NCBI GenBank assembly: GCA_020445665.1 | Contig: JAGRGD010000306.1 | Location: forward strand, 1-58,602 | DNA from: Rhodocyclaceae bacterium | GTDB lineage: Bacteria > Pseudomonadota > Gammaproteobacteria > Burkholderiales > Rhodocyclaceae | Reading direction: 5' to 3' | Length of the DNA stretch: 58,602 nucleotides | Shown: piece by piece, positions 27,439-36,116 of the stretch | Layout of the letters: each line of letters opens with the position of its first letter | How positions within the stretch are numbered: position 1 is the stretch's first letter | Notes under the pieces: model-generated | What the model was told of the DNA's origin: nothing | The model's database searches: none | The model's input: only the letters and a program-made list of their open reading frames with translations | Translations under genes and position numbers: made by a program

Positions 27439-29228
27439 GTGACTACAACGCGCCGATCCGCGACATGCAGTTCGTGCTGAAAGAACTGGCCGGCCTTGAC
27501 GAGGTCGCCGCCCTGCCGGGCTGCGAGGAGGCCAGCGAGGACCTCGTGGATGCGATCCTCGAGGAGGCCGGCAAGTTTGCCAATGGCGTGCTCGCCCCGC
27601 TGAACTGGTCGGGTGACCAGGCCGGCGCCCGCTGGAACGATGGCGAGGTGAGCACCGCGCCTGGCTGGAAGGAAGCCTACAGCCAGTTCACGGAGGCCGG
27701 CTGGACTGCCCTCGCCAATGACCCGGAGTACGGCGGACAGGGCCTGCCGAACCTGGTCAACACCGCGGTGATCGAGATGTGGAAATCGGCCAACATGGCC
27801 TTCTCCCTGTGCCCGATGCTGACCAACGGAGCCATCGCGGCGCTGGCCCTGTGCGGCTCGGACGCGCTCAAGGCCAACTACCTCGAGAAGATGGTCAGCG
27901 GCGAGTGGACCGGCACGATGAACCTGACCGAGCCCCAGGCCGGCTCGGACCTCGCCGCGGTGCGCTCGCGGGCCGAGCCCCAGGCGGATGGCTCTTACAA
28001 GGTCTTCGGCCAGAAGATCTTCATCACCTATGGTGAGCACGACATGACGGACAACATCGTGCACCTGGTGCTGGCGCGCCTGCCGGACGCCCCCGAAGGC
28101 GTGAAGGGCATCTCCCTGTTCGTGGTCCCCAAGTTCGTCCTCGACGCCAACGGCGCGCCGGGCGAGCGCAACGACGTGCATTGCGTGTCGATCGAACACA
28201 AGCTCGGCATCCATGCGAGCCCGACCTGCGTGCTGGCCTTCGGTGACAAGGGCGGAGCGACCGGTTATCTGGTCGGCGAGGCCAACCGCGGCCTCGAGTA
28301 CATGTTCGTGATGATGAACGAGGCGCGCTTCGCGGTGGGCATGGAAGGCCTGGCCCTGGCCGAGCGGGCCTACCAGCAGGCGCTTGGTTATGCGAAGGAG
28401 CGGGTCCAGGGCACCGAACTGGGTGTGCGCGGCGGGCCCAAGGTGAGCATCATCCACCACCCGGACGTGCGCCGCATGCTGATGTGGATGAAGTCCCACA
28501 CCGAGGCCATGCGTGCGCTGGCCTATGTGGTGGCTGCGGCGAACGACAAGGCCCACCGTCACCCGGACGAGTCCGTCCGGGCGAGCCAGCAGGCTTTCGT
28601 GGATCTGCTGATTCCGGTCGTCAAGGGCTGGTGCACGGAGAACGCGATCGACGTCGCCTCGACCGGCGTTCAGGTCCATGGCGGCATGGGCTTCATCGAG
28701 GAAACCGGCGCGGCGCAGCACCTGCGTGACGCGCGGATTACGACCATCTACGAGGGCACCACGGCGATCCAGGCCAACGACCTGATCGGTCGCAAGATCG
28801 CCCGCGAGGGCGGCGTGACGGTGCGTGCCCTGATTGGCGAGATGCGGGAGACCGCCGGCGCCCTGGCGGCCGGTGACGACAACCTGAAGGTCATCGCCAA
28901 GGGGCTCGGCGAGGGCGTGTCGGCCGTCGAGGCCGCCGTGACCTACCTGGTGGACACCTTCGGCAAGGACATCAAGGCCGCCCATGTCGGCGCGGTGCCG
29001 TTCCTGAAGCTGATGGGTATCGTGACCGGCGGCTGGCAGATGGCCCGTGCCGCGCAGAAAGCCGCCGCGCATCTGGCGGCGGGCGAAGGCGATGCCGACT
29101 TCTATCGCGCCAAGCTGGTCACCGCGCGCTTCTATGCCGACCACGTCCTGGCTCAGGCTGCCGGCCTGTCGAAGGTGGTGGTGAACGGGGCGAGCGGCGC
29201 GCTCGACCTGAGCGAAGACCAGTTCTGA
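27435..29228 (+). CDS. Acyl-CoA dehydrogenase, long (about 600 aa) DmdC/FadE type
   Basis: A 597-residue FAD-dependent acyl-CoA dehydrogenase. It carries the N-terminal extension, MNLTEPQAGSDLAAVRS (flavin/substrate-binding motif), MFVMMNEARFAVGMEGLALAERA, VQVHGGMGFIEETGAAQHLRDARI and IYEGTTAIQANDLIGRK, and the extra C-terminal domain of the 590-600-residue subfamily (DmdC and Pseudomonas FadE1/2 relatives). It oxidises an acyl-CoA to the 2-enoyl-CoA, passing electrons to EtfAB encoded just upstream. Chain length or substrate is not readable. It ends before a strong bidirectional terminator. Confidence 0.95.
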   Translation: MSDYNAPIRDMQFVLKELAGLDEVAALPGCEEASEDLVDAILEEAGKFANGVLAPLNWSGDQAGARWNDGEVSTAPGWKEAYSQFTEAGWTALANDPEYGGQGLPNLVNTAVIEMWKSANMAFSLCPMLTNGAIAALALCGSDALKANYLEKMVSGEWTGTMNLTEPQAGSDLAAVRSRAEPQADGSYKVFGQKIFITYGEHDMTDNIVHLVLARLPDAPEGVKGISLFVVPKFVLDANGAPGERNDVHCVSIEHKLGIHASPTCVLAFGDKGGATGYLVGEANRGLEYMFVMMNEARFAVGMEGLALAERAYQQALGYAKERVQGTELGVRGGPKVSIIHHPDVRRMLMWMKSHTEAMRALAYVVAAANDKAHRHPDESVRASQQAFVDLLIPVVKGWCTENAIDVASTGVQVHGGMGFIEETGAAQHLRDARITTIYEGTTAIQANDLIGRKIAREGGVTVRALIGEMRETAGALAAGDDNLKVIAKGLGEGVSAVEAAVTYLVDTFGKDIKAAHVGAVPFLKLMGIVTGGWQMARAAQKAAAHLAAGEGDADFYRAKLVTARFYADHVLAQAAGLSKVVVNGASGALDLSEDQF

Positions 29229-29252
29229 TCGCCGCCAGGCGACCCAGCAAGA

Positions 29253-29278
29253 GAAACGGGGGCCGCGGCCCCCGTTTC
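29253..29278. terminator. Bidirectional terminator between convergent genes
   Basis: A perfect 26-bp palindrome, GAAACGGGGGCC followed by GC and GGCCCCCGTTTC, lies between the convergent acyl-CoA dehydrogenase and prolyl-isomerase genes. Moderate T-tracts follow the stem on the plus strand (GTTTCTGTTCTG) and, through the GTTTC arm, on the minus strand. Confidence 0.85.
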
Positions 29279-29297
29279 TGTTCTGGTGTCGCGAGGC

Positions 29298-30080
29298 TTA
29301 CTCGACCTTCGCCTTGCCACGCAGCTCCAGCAGGTGCTTCTCGACCTTCTGCTGCTGCAGACGCTGCGAGAGCTGGCCCTTGACCTGCTCGAACGGGGGC
29401 GCCTGCAGGGCGCGGGTGTCTTCAAGCAGGATCACGTGGTAGCCGAAGTCACTCTTGACCGGCGCGCCCGTGAACTTGCCCTTTTCGAGCTTCATCATGG
29501 CGTCCGAGAACGGCTTGACGAACATGCCCGGGTTGGCCCAACCCAGGTCGCCCCCCTTGTCCTTGCTGCCCGGGTCGGTGGACTGGCTGGCCAGGGTCTC
29601 GAACTTCTCGCCGGTCTGCAGCTTGGTGATGATCGCCTTGGCGTCGTCTTCCTTCTCGACCAGGATGTGGCGGACCTTGTATTCCTTGTCGCCAAGGCGG
29701 CCCTTGATGGCGTTGTACTCGGACTCGAGATCGGCGTCGGTGACCGGGTTCTTGGCGACGAAGTCCTGCAGATAGGCACGGATCAGGATGGCCTGGCGGG
29801 CCAGATCCATCTGGGCCTGAATCTCGGCCTTCTTGTCGAGTCCCAGCTTGCGGGCCTCCTGGGCGAGGACCTCGCGGCGCACCAGTTCTTCCTTGACGGC
29901 GCTCTCCATCTGAGGCGAGCGCTCCTGGCCCTGGGCTTTCTGTTCGTTGATCAGCGCTTCGGCGCGAGCCTCGGGAATGGCCTGGCCATTCACGGTGGCG
30001 ACCGGGTCGGCGGCAGAGGCCAGCTGGCCCCCGAAGGCAGTGGCGAGCGCGAGCGCGAGCGTTGCGGATACGTGTTTCAT
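29298..30080 (-). CDS. PpiC-type (parvulin) peptidyl-prolyl isomerase, periplasmic
   Basis: A 260-residue exported parvulin. The signal peptide runs to about LASAAD (residues 21-25). A SurA/PrsA-like N-terminal helical chaperone part (25-125) precedes the PpiC domain (about 135-225: YKVRHILVEKEDDAKAII, GGDLGWANPGMFVKPFSDA, GYHVILLEDTRA). It should assist folding of periplasmic or outer-membrane proteins. It is the last gene of a minus-strand group; bolA begins 34 nt upstream. Confidence 0.93.
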   Translation of the reverse strand: MKHVSATLALALATAFGGQLASAADPVATVNGQAIPEARAEALINEQKAQGQERSPQMESAVKEELVRREVLAQEARKLGLDKKAEIQAQMDLARQAILIRAYLQDFVAKNPVTDADLESEYNAIKGRLGDKEYKVRHILVEKEDDAKAIITKLQTGEKFETLASQSTDPGSKDKGGDLGWANPGMFVKPFSDAMMKLEKGKFTGAPVKSDFGYHVILLEDTRALQAPPFEQVKGQLSQRLQQQKVEKHLLELRGKAKVE

Positions 30081-30114
30081 CGGGATTCCTTGATGTCTTG
30101 TCTATGTGTTCTGG

Positions 30115-30381
30115 TTAGTCGGTTTCAGGGAGCGCTTTGATTGCGAGTGCGTGGATTTCCTTCTGCATCATGTCGCCCAGGGCGTCATAGACGATACGAT
30201 GGCGCTGGAGTGTGTTCTTGCCGGCGAAGGCGCTCGCGACGATCGTGAGGCGATAGTGACCGCCACCGTCCCGCGCGCCGGCGTGACCGGCATGCAGGGC
30301 GCTGTCGTCACCAATCTCGACGCGGCTCGGCGCCAGCGCTGCAAGTCGCTCGCGCATCTTCGCGATGGTAGCTTCGCTCAA
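30115..30381 (-). CDS. bolA: BolA-family protein
   Basis: An 88-residue BolA protein, a partner of monothiol glutaredoxins in iron-sulfur trafficking and stress morphology. It has [51 protein letters not shown] parts and the final helix [11 protein letters not shown], with the invariant RH near residue 60. The start is TTG 30381, overlapping the stop of the upstream gene (TTGA). The frame continues upstream to 30690 but is then a shadow of the YciI-like gene. Confidence 0.9.
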   Translation of the reverse strand: MSEATIAKMRERLAALAPSRVEIGDDSALHAGHAGARDGGGHYRLTIVASAFAGKNTLQRHRIVYDALGDMMQKEIHALAIKALPETD

Positions 30382-30680
30382 GGCAGAACCTTCTTGTAGG
30401 GCTTGACCATGGTGCGCACGAAGACGCCGGTGCGCGTATACGGATCGTCCGCTGCCCAGGCCTCGGCGTCGGCCAGAGAGGCGAACTCGGCGACCACCAG
30501 GCTGCCGGTGAAGCCGGCCGGGCCAGGATCGGGCGAGTCGATGGCCGGGAACGGGCCGGCCATCAGCAGGCGGCCTTCGTCCTTGAGGGCATTGAGGCGC
30601 GCCAGATGTTCGGCGCGCACCGCCATCCGGGATTCGAGGGAGTCGGGTTTGTCTTCGCCAACGATGGCATACAGCATCAT
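30378..30680 (-). CDS. YciI-like protein
   Basis: A 100-residue YciI/YCII-domain protein with a ferredoxin-like fold: [40 protein letters not shown] and [17 protein letters not shown]. The conserved His-Asp pair (RAEHL and DDPY) is present. Enzymatic role is not known. It overlaps yciB by 4 nt and bolA by 4 nt, the usual yciB-yciI-bolA-ppi order of betaproteobacteria. Confidence 0.9.
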   Translation of the reverse strand: MMLYAIVGEDKPDSLESRMAVRAEHLARLNALKDEGRLLMAGPFPAIDSPDPGPAGFTGSLVVAEFASLADAEAWAADDPYTRTGVFVRTMVKPYKKVLP

Positions 30681-31285
30681 GTCTTCTCATCCTCCATGTA
30701 GCGGGACAGGTAGGCGCCCTGCGCCACCACGAACAGCAGCATCAGGCCCATGCCGCCAAAGAGCTTGAAGTTCACCCAGGTCGCCTCCTCGAACTGATAG
30801 GCGACTACCAGATTGAGGACGCCCATCAGGGCGAAGAAGCCCGCCCACGCCAGGTTCAGGCGCTCCCAGACCTCGTCGGGCAGGCTGAGCTGGGCTTCCA
30901 GCAGTTTGCGGATCAGATTGCGCCGGAAAAGCAGGGCAGAGCCGGTCAGCGTTGCTGCGAACAGCCAGTAGAGTGCCGTGGGCTTCCACTTGATGAAGGT
31001 CGGATCATGGAAGAACAGGGTGGCGCCACCGAAGACCGAGACGATGACCAGGCTGACCCACAGCATGGTCTCGACCTTGCCATGGCGGAACCACACCCAC
31101 CCGATCTGCGCGGCTGTCGCAACGATCGCGATCGCCGTGGCAATGAGAATCGGTGCCTGGCTGGCGACGATCCCGCCGCCGAGCACGCCGTTGGCGAGTT
31201 CGAGCGCATCCGCTTCGTTGGCGCCGGCAATCTTGTAGGCGACGAAGAAGAGGATGACGGGCAGCAGGTCGAAGAAGAACTTCAT
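30677..31285 (-). CDS. yciB: Intracellular septation protein A / inner membrane YciB
   Basis: A 202-residue inner-membrane protein with five or six helices. [21 protein letters not shown] at the N-terminus, [17 protein letters not shown] and [20 protein letters not shown] are diagnostic of YciB (IspZ). It is linked to septation and cell-envelope maintenance through contacts with division and elongation proteins. First gene of the overlapping yciB-yciI-bolA run. Confidence 0.95.
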   Translation of the reverse strand: MKFFFDLLPVILFFVAYKIAGANEADALELANGVLGGGIVASQAPILIATAIAIVATAAQIGWVWFRHGKVETMLWVSLVIVSVFGGATLFFHDPTFIKWKPTALYWLFAATLTGSALLFRRNLIRKLLEAQLSLPDEVWERLNLAWAGFFALMGVLNLVVAYQFEEATWVNFKLFGGMGLMLLFVVAQGAYLSRYMEDEKT

Positions 31286-31348
31286 GGGTGCGGGATTATA
31301 TCGGGGATCCGGACTTGGGCTCGGAAAGCGCGACTGGCGCCCGGAATG

Positions 31349-32779
31349 TCAGGCCGTGACGGGCATCTTGCTGGGATGGTCGGGGGCCTTGGCACGGGCC
31401 GCCAGCCGCAGTACCGCCCGCAGGCCGCCCCCGTCGCGCGCCATCAGCGAGAGGCCGCCGTCGTGGGAGCGGGCGATCCGGTCCACGATCGCCAGGCCGA
31501 GGCCGGATCCCTTGACGTCGGTTCGAGCGGTTTCGAGGCGCGTGAATGGGCGCTTCAGGCGTTCGACCTGATCCTCGGGGATGCCTGGGCCACGGTCCAG
31601 GACCTCGATCAGGGCGTGATCGGCCGAGCGGGACAGTACCACCTCGACCGGCGCATCACCCGGTGCGTAGCGCAGGGCGTTGTCGATCAGGTTGGTGACG
31701 GCCCTGCGCAGGCCCAGCGGGCGACCCGCGACCTCGACCGGCTCATGCATCGTGAAGCGCACCGGCTTGCCCAGGCGGTCATAGTGGCCATCGAGTTCGG
31801 CCAGCATCTCGGCGAGGTCCACCGTCTTCCGGATTTCGCTCTGTCCATCCCGCGCGAAATCGACAAACTGCCCGATGATCCGGTCCATCTCGTCGATATC
31901 GGTACTCATGGCGTCCCGGTCCTCGTCACTCGAAGAGGACAACTCGACCCCGAGACGCAGCCGGGCCAGCGGCGTGCGCAGGTCGTGAGAGACGCCAGCC
32001 AGGATCAGGCGGCGGTCCGCGTCGAGGCTCGCCAGGTCGCCTGCCATCTGGTTGAAGGCGCGAGCCACCTCGGCCACGTCCGCCGGGCCCTCCTCGGTGA
32101 GCGGCGCCGGCGTCTCGCCCCGGCCAACGGCCCGGGCCGCCGAAGCGATGTTGCGCAGGGGGCGGTTGACCCGCGAGACAATCACGTAGGCCGCCGCCAG
32201 GGAGAGGCCGAGGGCAACGCCGGCCCAGCCGAGCCAGTCAACCGCTCTCGGCCGGACAAGGCGGTCGGTAGGCAGCATGACCCAGAATTCGTCCCGGTCC
32301 TGAGGGTCGAGCCGGAAGCTGACCCAGAAGCCCTCCAGCCCCTCCCAGGACGCGGCAAAGCGTGTGCCCTCGCCCAGGTTCTTGCGTACGCGCCGGGTCA
32401 ATAGCGACATCGGGCGCGTCTGGGGCAGGGGCGTCAGCACGTCGCTCGCCTCTGCGGGGTAGATGCGGATGCCCTCGAGGGCAGCGAGATCGATCAGCAA
32501 CTCGCGCCGGCGGGAGGCCTCGGCGTTGATCAGCGCGGTACGGGTCAGGTTGACCACACTGACGACCATCTGGGCGAGATCGCGCGAGCGCGGTTCCTGT
32601 TCGAAGTGGCGGAAGATCTGGTACCAGACCGCCGAAGAGATCACCATCACGATCGTGACGACGACGAAGATCTGCCACAGCAGGGTGCGTGGCCAGAGCG
32701 ACCGCCAGTGCCAGCCGGGTGCGTCCGCGTCTGCCTCGGCAGGCGCGGCGCCACGGGCCGGATCAGCTGTTCTTGACAC
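31349..32779 (-). CDS. envZ: EnvZ-like sensor histidine kinase
   Basis: A 476-residue membrane sensor kinase. Two membrane segments (LLWQIFVVVTIVMVISSAVWY near 30-50 and WLGWAGVALGLSLAAAYVIVS near 185-205) enclose a periplasmic domain of about 130 residues. HAMP follows, then the H-box GVSHDLRTPLARLRLG, N-box NLIDNALRYAPG, G1 DRGPGIP and G2 GSGLGLAIV. The start is GTG 32779, overlapping ompR by 17 nt; the frame extends to 32881 only as an ompR shadow. The signal is unknown; EnvZ-like identity is from sequence type and partner. Confidence 0.9.
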   Translation of the reverse strand: MSRTADPARGAAPAEADADAPGWHWRSLWPRTLLWQIFVVVTIVMVISSAVWYQIFRHFEQEPRSRDLAQMVVSVVNLTRTALINAEASRRRELLIDLAALEGIRIYPAEASDVLTPLPQTRPMSLLTRRVRKNLGEGTRFAASWEGLEGFWVSFRLDPQDRDEFWVMLPTDRLVRPRAVDWLGWAGVALGLSLAAAYVIVSRVNRPLRNIASAARAVGRGETPAPLTEEGPADVAEVARAFNQMAGDLASLDADRRLILAGVSHDLRTPLARLRLGVELSSSSDEDRDAMSTDIDEMDRIIGQFVDFARDGQSEIRKTVDLAEMLAELDGHYDRLGKPVRFTMHEPVEVAGRPLGLRRAVTNLIDNALRYAPGDAPVEVVLSRSADHALIEVLDRGPGIPEDQVERLKRPFTRLETARTDVKGSGLGLAIVDRIARSHDGGLSLMARDGGGLRAVLRLAARAKAPDHPSKMPVTA

Positions 32780-33488
32780 CGTCCGGGACGAAGACGTATC
32801 CGAACCCCCATACGGTCTGGATGTAGCGCGGCTTGGCCGGATCGTCCTCGACCAGCTTGCGCAGGCGTGACACCTGGACATCGATCGCCCGGTCGAACAC
32901 TTCGTATTCCCGGCCCCGCGCGAGTTCCATCAGCTTGTCCCTCGAGAGGGGCTGGCGTGGATGCTGCAACAGCACCTTGAGGAGCGAGAATTCACCCGTC
33001 GTCAGCGGCAGTTCCTCGCCGTCGCGGGACAGGGTTCGGGTGCCGAGATTGACGCTGACCTTGCCGAAGGTGATGACCTCGTCGTCCGCGGCCGGGGCGC
33101 CGGGCGGCAACTGGGGCTGTCGGCGCAGGACGGCGTTGACCCGGGCGACCAGTTCGCGCGGGTTGAATGGCTTGGGCAGATAGTCGTCGGCGCCCATCTC
33201 GAGTCCGACAATACGGTCAACGTCGTCGCCTTTCGCCGTCAACATCACGATCGGGATCGTGTTCTCGGCGGCTCGCAGGCGTCGGCAGATGGCAAGCCCG
33301 TCCTCGCCCGGCAGCATCAGGTCAAGGACCATCAGATCGTAGTGCTCCCGGTGCAGGGCCCGATCCATTGCGACAGCGTCGGCGACCGCCTTGACGGAGA
33401 AGCCCTGTTCGCTGAGGTAACGATTGAGCAACTCCCGGAGGCGGGCATCGTCGTCCACGATCAGGACACGGTTGCGATTCTTGGACAT
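32763..33488 (-). CDS. ompR: OmpR-type response regulator
   Basis: A 241-residue response regulator. The receiver has DDD at 12-14, the phospho-acceptor Asp in VLDLMLPGEDG near 57, and Lys in KPFNPREL. The winged-helix DNA-binding domain ends VWGFGYVFVPDG as in OmpR. It lies upstream of and overlaps the kinase gene. Tandem direct repeats about 100 bp upstream of its start are spaced by one helical turn, as for OmpR/PhoB-class sites, suggesting autoregulation and control of the divergent small gene. Confidence 0.94.
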   Translation of the reverse strand: MSKNRNRVLIVDDDARLRELLNRYLSEQGFSVKAVADAVAMDRALHREHYDLMVLDLMLPGEDGLAICRRLRAAENTIPIVMLTAKGDDVDRIVGLEMGADDYLPKPFNPRELVARVNAVLRRQPQLPPGAPAADDEVITFGKVSVNLGTRTLSRDGEELPLTTGEFSLLKVLLQHPRQPLSRDKLMELARGREYEVFDRAIDVQVSRLRKLVEDDPAKPRYIQTVWGFGYVFVPDGVKNS

Positions 33489-33579
33489 GAGGTATCTCGT
33501 CGTTGTTTTCCGGCGATTCTAGCGGCTGTCCGATGGCGCCGGGAGGGCCGGGTAACGCTTCGTAAGCCCGTTGCCAACC

Positions 33580-33596
33580 CCTTACACGCCCTTACA
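33580..33596. promoter_or_regulatory. Tandem CCTTACA repeats, candidate response-regulator site
   Basis: CCTTACA occurs at 33580-33586 and 33590-33596, spaced exactly 10 bp. This phasing is typical of head-to-tail dimer sites of OmpR/PhoB-class regulators. It lies in the 177-nt region between divergent ompR and the small exported-protein gene. Confidence 0.5.
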
Positions 33597-33601
33597 GAAG
33601 T

Positions 33602-33618
33602 CGTCACCTTTCGTGACG
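33602..33618. promoter_or_regulatory. Inverted repeat CGTCAC-N5-GTGACG
   Basis: Perfect 6-bp arms (33602-33607 and 33613-33618) around CTTTC, six bases after the direct repeats and 48 bases before the exported-protein ATG. There is no T-tract. It could be a second operator for a dimeric regulator. Confidence 0.4.
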
Positions 33619-33665
33619 CAAATCGCGCCAGCGCGGAGATTTTGCAGCTAACCTTGCAACTCCCA

Positions 33666-34022
33666 ATGGGCACCCGCGAGCGAATGCCGAAGCCGAGAAT
33701 GCCACGTCGCACCCTTTTGCGCGAGACGATCCTTACAGCAATCGCCTCCGTCGTACTGGTTGTCAGCGGACAGGTCCGCGCCGAAGACCGAATCGGGGCG
33801 ACCGTCGAAGGGGCCCCGGCGGCGAAGCATCCGGACGGCCTCCGTGCGGAGATCCAGCGCATGATCGGCACGGAAGGTGAAGGCTATCTGCCGGCCAGTT
33901 CGGCAGGGCGCCGGCGCAGCATCAGTCCCGAAGAGTTGCTGCGACTTCGCGAAGACATTCGCGCCAACCGGGATATCTACGAGACGCGCGAGCGCGCCGG
34001 GGCGGGCCGCCCGCGGCGCTGA
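33666..34022 (+). CDS. Small exported protein of unknown function
   Basis: Up to 118 residues. A basic N-terminus followed by hydrophobic TILTAIASVVLVVSGQVRA, with probable cleavage after VRA, is a Sec signal peptide. The mature part is short, polar and basic (IQRMIGTEGEGYLPASS, SISPEELLRLREDIRANRDIYETRERAG). Three in-frame ATGs exist (33666, 33684, 33699) without a clear ribosome site; 33699 gives the most ordinary signal peptide. The longer frame from 32961 is antisense to ompR. No domain is recognised. Its position, divergent from ompR across candidate regulator sites, makes it a possible regulon member. Confidence 0.6.
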   Translation: MGTRERMPKPRMPRRTLLRETILTAIASVVLVVSGQVRAEDRIGATVEGAPAAKHPDGLRAEIQRMIGTEGEGYLPASSAGRRRSISPEELLRLREDIRANRDIYETRERAGAGRPRR

Positions 34023-34082
34023 TCCCGTTTTTCGATATGTGACGGGGGTGACGCGGCAGGTTTGGCGGTTACAATCGTGCCG

Positions 34083-34778
34083 ATGAGAATCCTCGCCATC
34101 GAGACGTCCTCCGATCACGGCAGCCTGGCCCTTGCCGACCACGGCGACATCGACTGCGTAGACCTGGAGGCGGGGCCGGCCCAGTCGACCACCGCGCTTG
34201 CCAAGTTGCGTGCCCTGCTCGAGGGGCGGCAACTCAGTGTGCGCGACATCGACGCCATCGCCTTCGGTAGCGGGCCCGGCATGTTCACCGGGCTGCGCCT
34301 CGGTTGCGGCCTGGCACAGGGCCTGGCGATCGGTCTGGTGCGGCCGGTGGTGGCCGTTTCCTCGCTCGAGGCGCTGGCTCAGCAATCTACGGCAACCCAC
34401 ATCGTCGCCGCGACCGACGCCCGCATGGGTGAGGTCTATAGCCAGTGCTTCGTGCGCACGGAAGACGGGTTGAAGGCGTGCGTGGAAGCAAGTTGTCGGC
34501 CCCCCGAGTCCCTCGCGCTGCCCGACAGCCCGGCGTCCTGGGAGGGGGTCGGCAATGCCTTCGAGGTCTACGCCGATCGATTGCCGGACGCCATGCGTTC
34601 CCGCGTCGAGGTCCTCGCCTCGCACACGCGGCCTCACGCGCGGGACGTCCTCGCAATCGCCAGCCGCCGGCTCGCAAGGGGCGAGTCGAGCCCCCTTTCC
34701 GACGTGGTGCCGCACTACGTGCGCAACAAGGTGGCCCTCACCACCCGTGAGCGGCTGGAGCGCGGTGGGCGCGTTTGA
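34083..34778 (+). CDS. tsaB: tRNA t6A37 biosynthesis protein TsaB
   Basis: TsaB is the scaffold partner of TsaD in forming threonylcarbamoyl-adenosine at position 37 of ANN-decoding tRNAs. The 231-residue protein has ILAIETSSDHGSLAL at 3-17, FGSGPGMFTGLRLG near 63-76, AATDARMGEVY and YVRNKVALTTRER at the end, all typical. ATG 34083 starts directly at the first strand. Its stop overlaps the TTG start of rimI. Confidence 0.95.
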   Translation: MRILAIETSSDHGSLALADHGDIDCVDLEAGPAQSTTALAKLRALLEGRQLSVRDIDAIAFGSGPGMFTGLRLGCGLAQGLAIGLVRPVVAVSSLEALAQQSTATHIVAATDARMGEVYSQCFVRTEDGLKACVEASCRPPESLALPDSPASWEGVGNAFEVYADRLPDAMRSRVEVLASHTRPHARDVLAIASRRLARGESSPLSDVVPHYVRNKVALTTRERLERGGRV

Positions 34779-35227
34779 GCACGGTGCGACTGGAATGCCG
34801 ACCGATGAGCGAGGCCGATCTCGACTGGATCGTCCCCGTCGAGGCGGCCCTGCACCCGAGCCCGTGGCGGGCAGGCAATTTTCGAGACTCGCTTGAGGCC
34901 GGCCATGCCTGCTGGACCTTCTGGGAGGGATCCGATCCGCTGGCCTATGCGGTGGTGCTGCATGTCCTGGACGAGGCCCATCTGCTCGACATTACCGTCG
35001 AAGCCGCGCAACAAGGCCGCGGTGTGGGAGGCGCGGTGCTGGGCTTCCTGTTCGATCAGGCGCGCTCGAATGGCGCCCGGCAGTTCTTTCTCGAGGTCCG
35101 CGAGTCGAACCAGGTGGCCGCGGGCCTTTACCGATCCAGGGGCTTCGAGGCCATCGGGCGGCGCAAGGGCTACTATCCGGGCGGTGAGGCACGAGAGGAC
35201 GCGATCGTGATGCGGTGTGTGCTGTGA
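34775..35227 (+). CDS. rimI: Ribosomal protein S18 alanine N-acetyltransferase RimI
   Basis: A 150-residue GNAT acetyltransferase. WIVPVEAALHPSPWRAGNF is the RimI N-terminal signature, QQGRGVGGAVLGFL is the acetyl-CoA loop (Q/RxxGxG/A) and LEVRESNQVAAGLYRSRGFEAIGRR the C-terminal helix-strand. It acetylates the N-terminus of S18. Start TTG 34775 overlaps the tsaB stop (TTGA); GTG four codons on or ATG 34805 are alternatives. tsaB-rimI-udg is a common betaproteobacterial cluster. Confidence 0.94.
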   Translation: MSTVRLECRPMSEADLDWIVPVEAALHPSPWRAGNFRDSLEAGHACWTFWEGSDPLAYAVVLHVLDEAHLLDITVEAAQQGRGVGGAVLGFLFDQARSNGARQFFLEVRESNQVAAGLYRSRGFEAIGRRKGYYPGGEAREDAIVMRCVL

Positions 35228-36039
35228 CCCCCTGGCAGGAAATCGTGGTAGGCCAGCTCGGCCTGGGGCCGGTGTGGCGGTTGCGCGACGCGCCGCGCCG
35301 GGATGTCGCGCAGCCGCACGACGGTTTCGAGGAGGCGCCCGCGGCGCCGGAACCCCAGCGTGTGTCGTCGTCCCCGCCGGCTCCCCCCGAGCCGAAAATG
35401 CCGCGCAAGGCTGTGATGGCGCAACGCGCGATCGAGCCGGCGCCAGAGCAACGCGTCCCCGCGGCCCCGGTGGTGGTAGCCAGCGACAGCGACTGGGATG
35501 CGCTTGAACACCAGATTCGAAATTGCACGGCCTGTGTGCTGCACCAGCGACGCAAGCAGGCGGTACCCGGAATCGGCGACCGACACCCTCGCTGGCTGCT
35601 GGTGGGGGAGGGGCCCGGCGCCGAGGAGGATCGACGGGGCGAGCCGTTTGTCGGACCCGCAGGGCGCCTGCTCGATGCGATGCTGGCCGCTGCGGGGCTC
35701 TCCCGCCAGTCGGGTGCCTTCATCGCCAATTCGGTGAAGTGTCGTCCACCGGGCAACCGCACGCCGGAGACCGACGAGATTGCCACCTGCTTTCCGTATC
35801 TGCGCCGCCAGGTCGAACTGCTCGCGCCGCGTGTGATCGTGGCGCTGGGCCGGCCTGCGGCCCAGTCGCTGCTCGACCGGCAGGTGCGCATTGCCGACGC
35901 CAGGGGGCAGACATTCTCTTTCGAGGGGGTTCCGGTCATCGTGACCTATCACCCCGCCTATCTGCTGCGAAATCCCCATGACAAGGGCAAGGCATGGGAA
36001 GACCTGTGCCGTGCACGTCAACTATCAGACGGGACTTGA
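35224..36039 (+). CDS. Uracil-DNA glycosylase, family 4 (4Fe-4S)
   Basis: A 271-residue glycosylase that removes uracil from DNA. Residues 25-85 are a Pro/Ala-rich linker. The catalytic domain follows: IRNCTACVLHQRRKQAVPG with the first Fe-S cysteines, VGEGPGAEEDRRGEPFVGPAGRLLD parts (active-site motif), NSVKCRPPGNRTPE with the third Cys, CFPYLRRQ with the fourth, and YHPAYLLRNP with the motif His. GTG 35224 overlaps the rimI stop (GTGA); GTG 35215 would only add three residues. Confidence 0.94.
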   Translation: MTPWQEIVVGQLGLGPVWRLRDAPRRDVAQPHDGFEEAPAAPEPQRVSSSPPAPPEPKMPRKAVMAQRAIEPAPEQRVPAAPVVVASDSDWDALEHQIRNCTACVLHQRRKQAVPGIGDRHPRWLLVGEGPGAEEDRRGEPFVGPAGRLLDAMLAAAGLSRQSGAFIANSVKCRPPGNRTPETDEIATCFPYLRRQVELLAPRVIVALGRPAAQSLLDRQVRIADARGQTFSFEGVPVIVTYHPAYLLRNPHDKGKAWEDLCRARQLSDGT

Positions 36040-36116
36040 TCTGTCGCAATACTGGACATGCTGCGGCGCGGTAAAGTGGGCCGGACTTGACGAGGCCTTT
36101 GTGCCTGGAGCCGGTG

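Noticed and set aside
27132-29144. A 670-codon minus-strand frame opposite the acyl-CoA dehydrogenase.
   Set aside because: His/Arg/Gly-rich shadow of a well-supported gene.
20954-29228. A DMSP demethylation pathway (DmdB, DmdD and DmdC-like genes).
   Set aside because: The ligase and dehydrogenase are in broad families, and the crotonase-like protein lacks both glutamates needed by DmdD; no DmdA is present.
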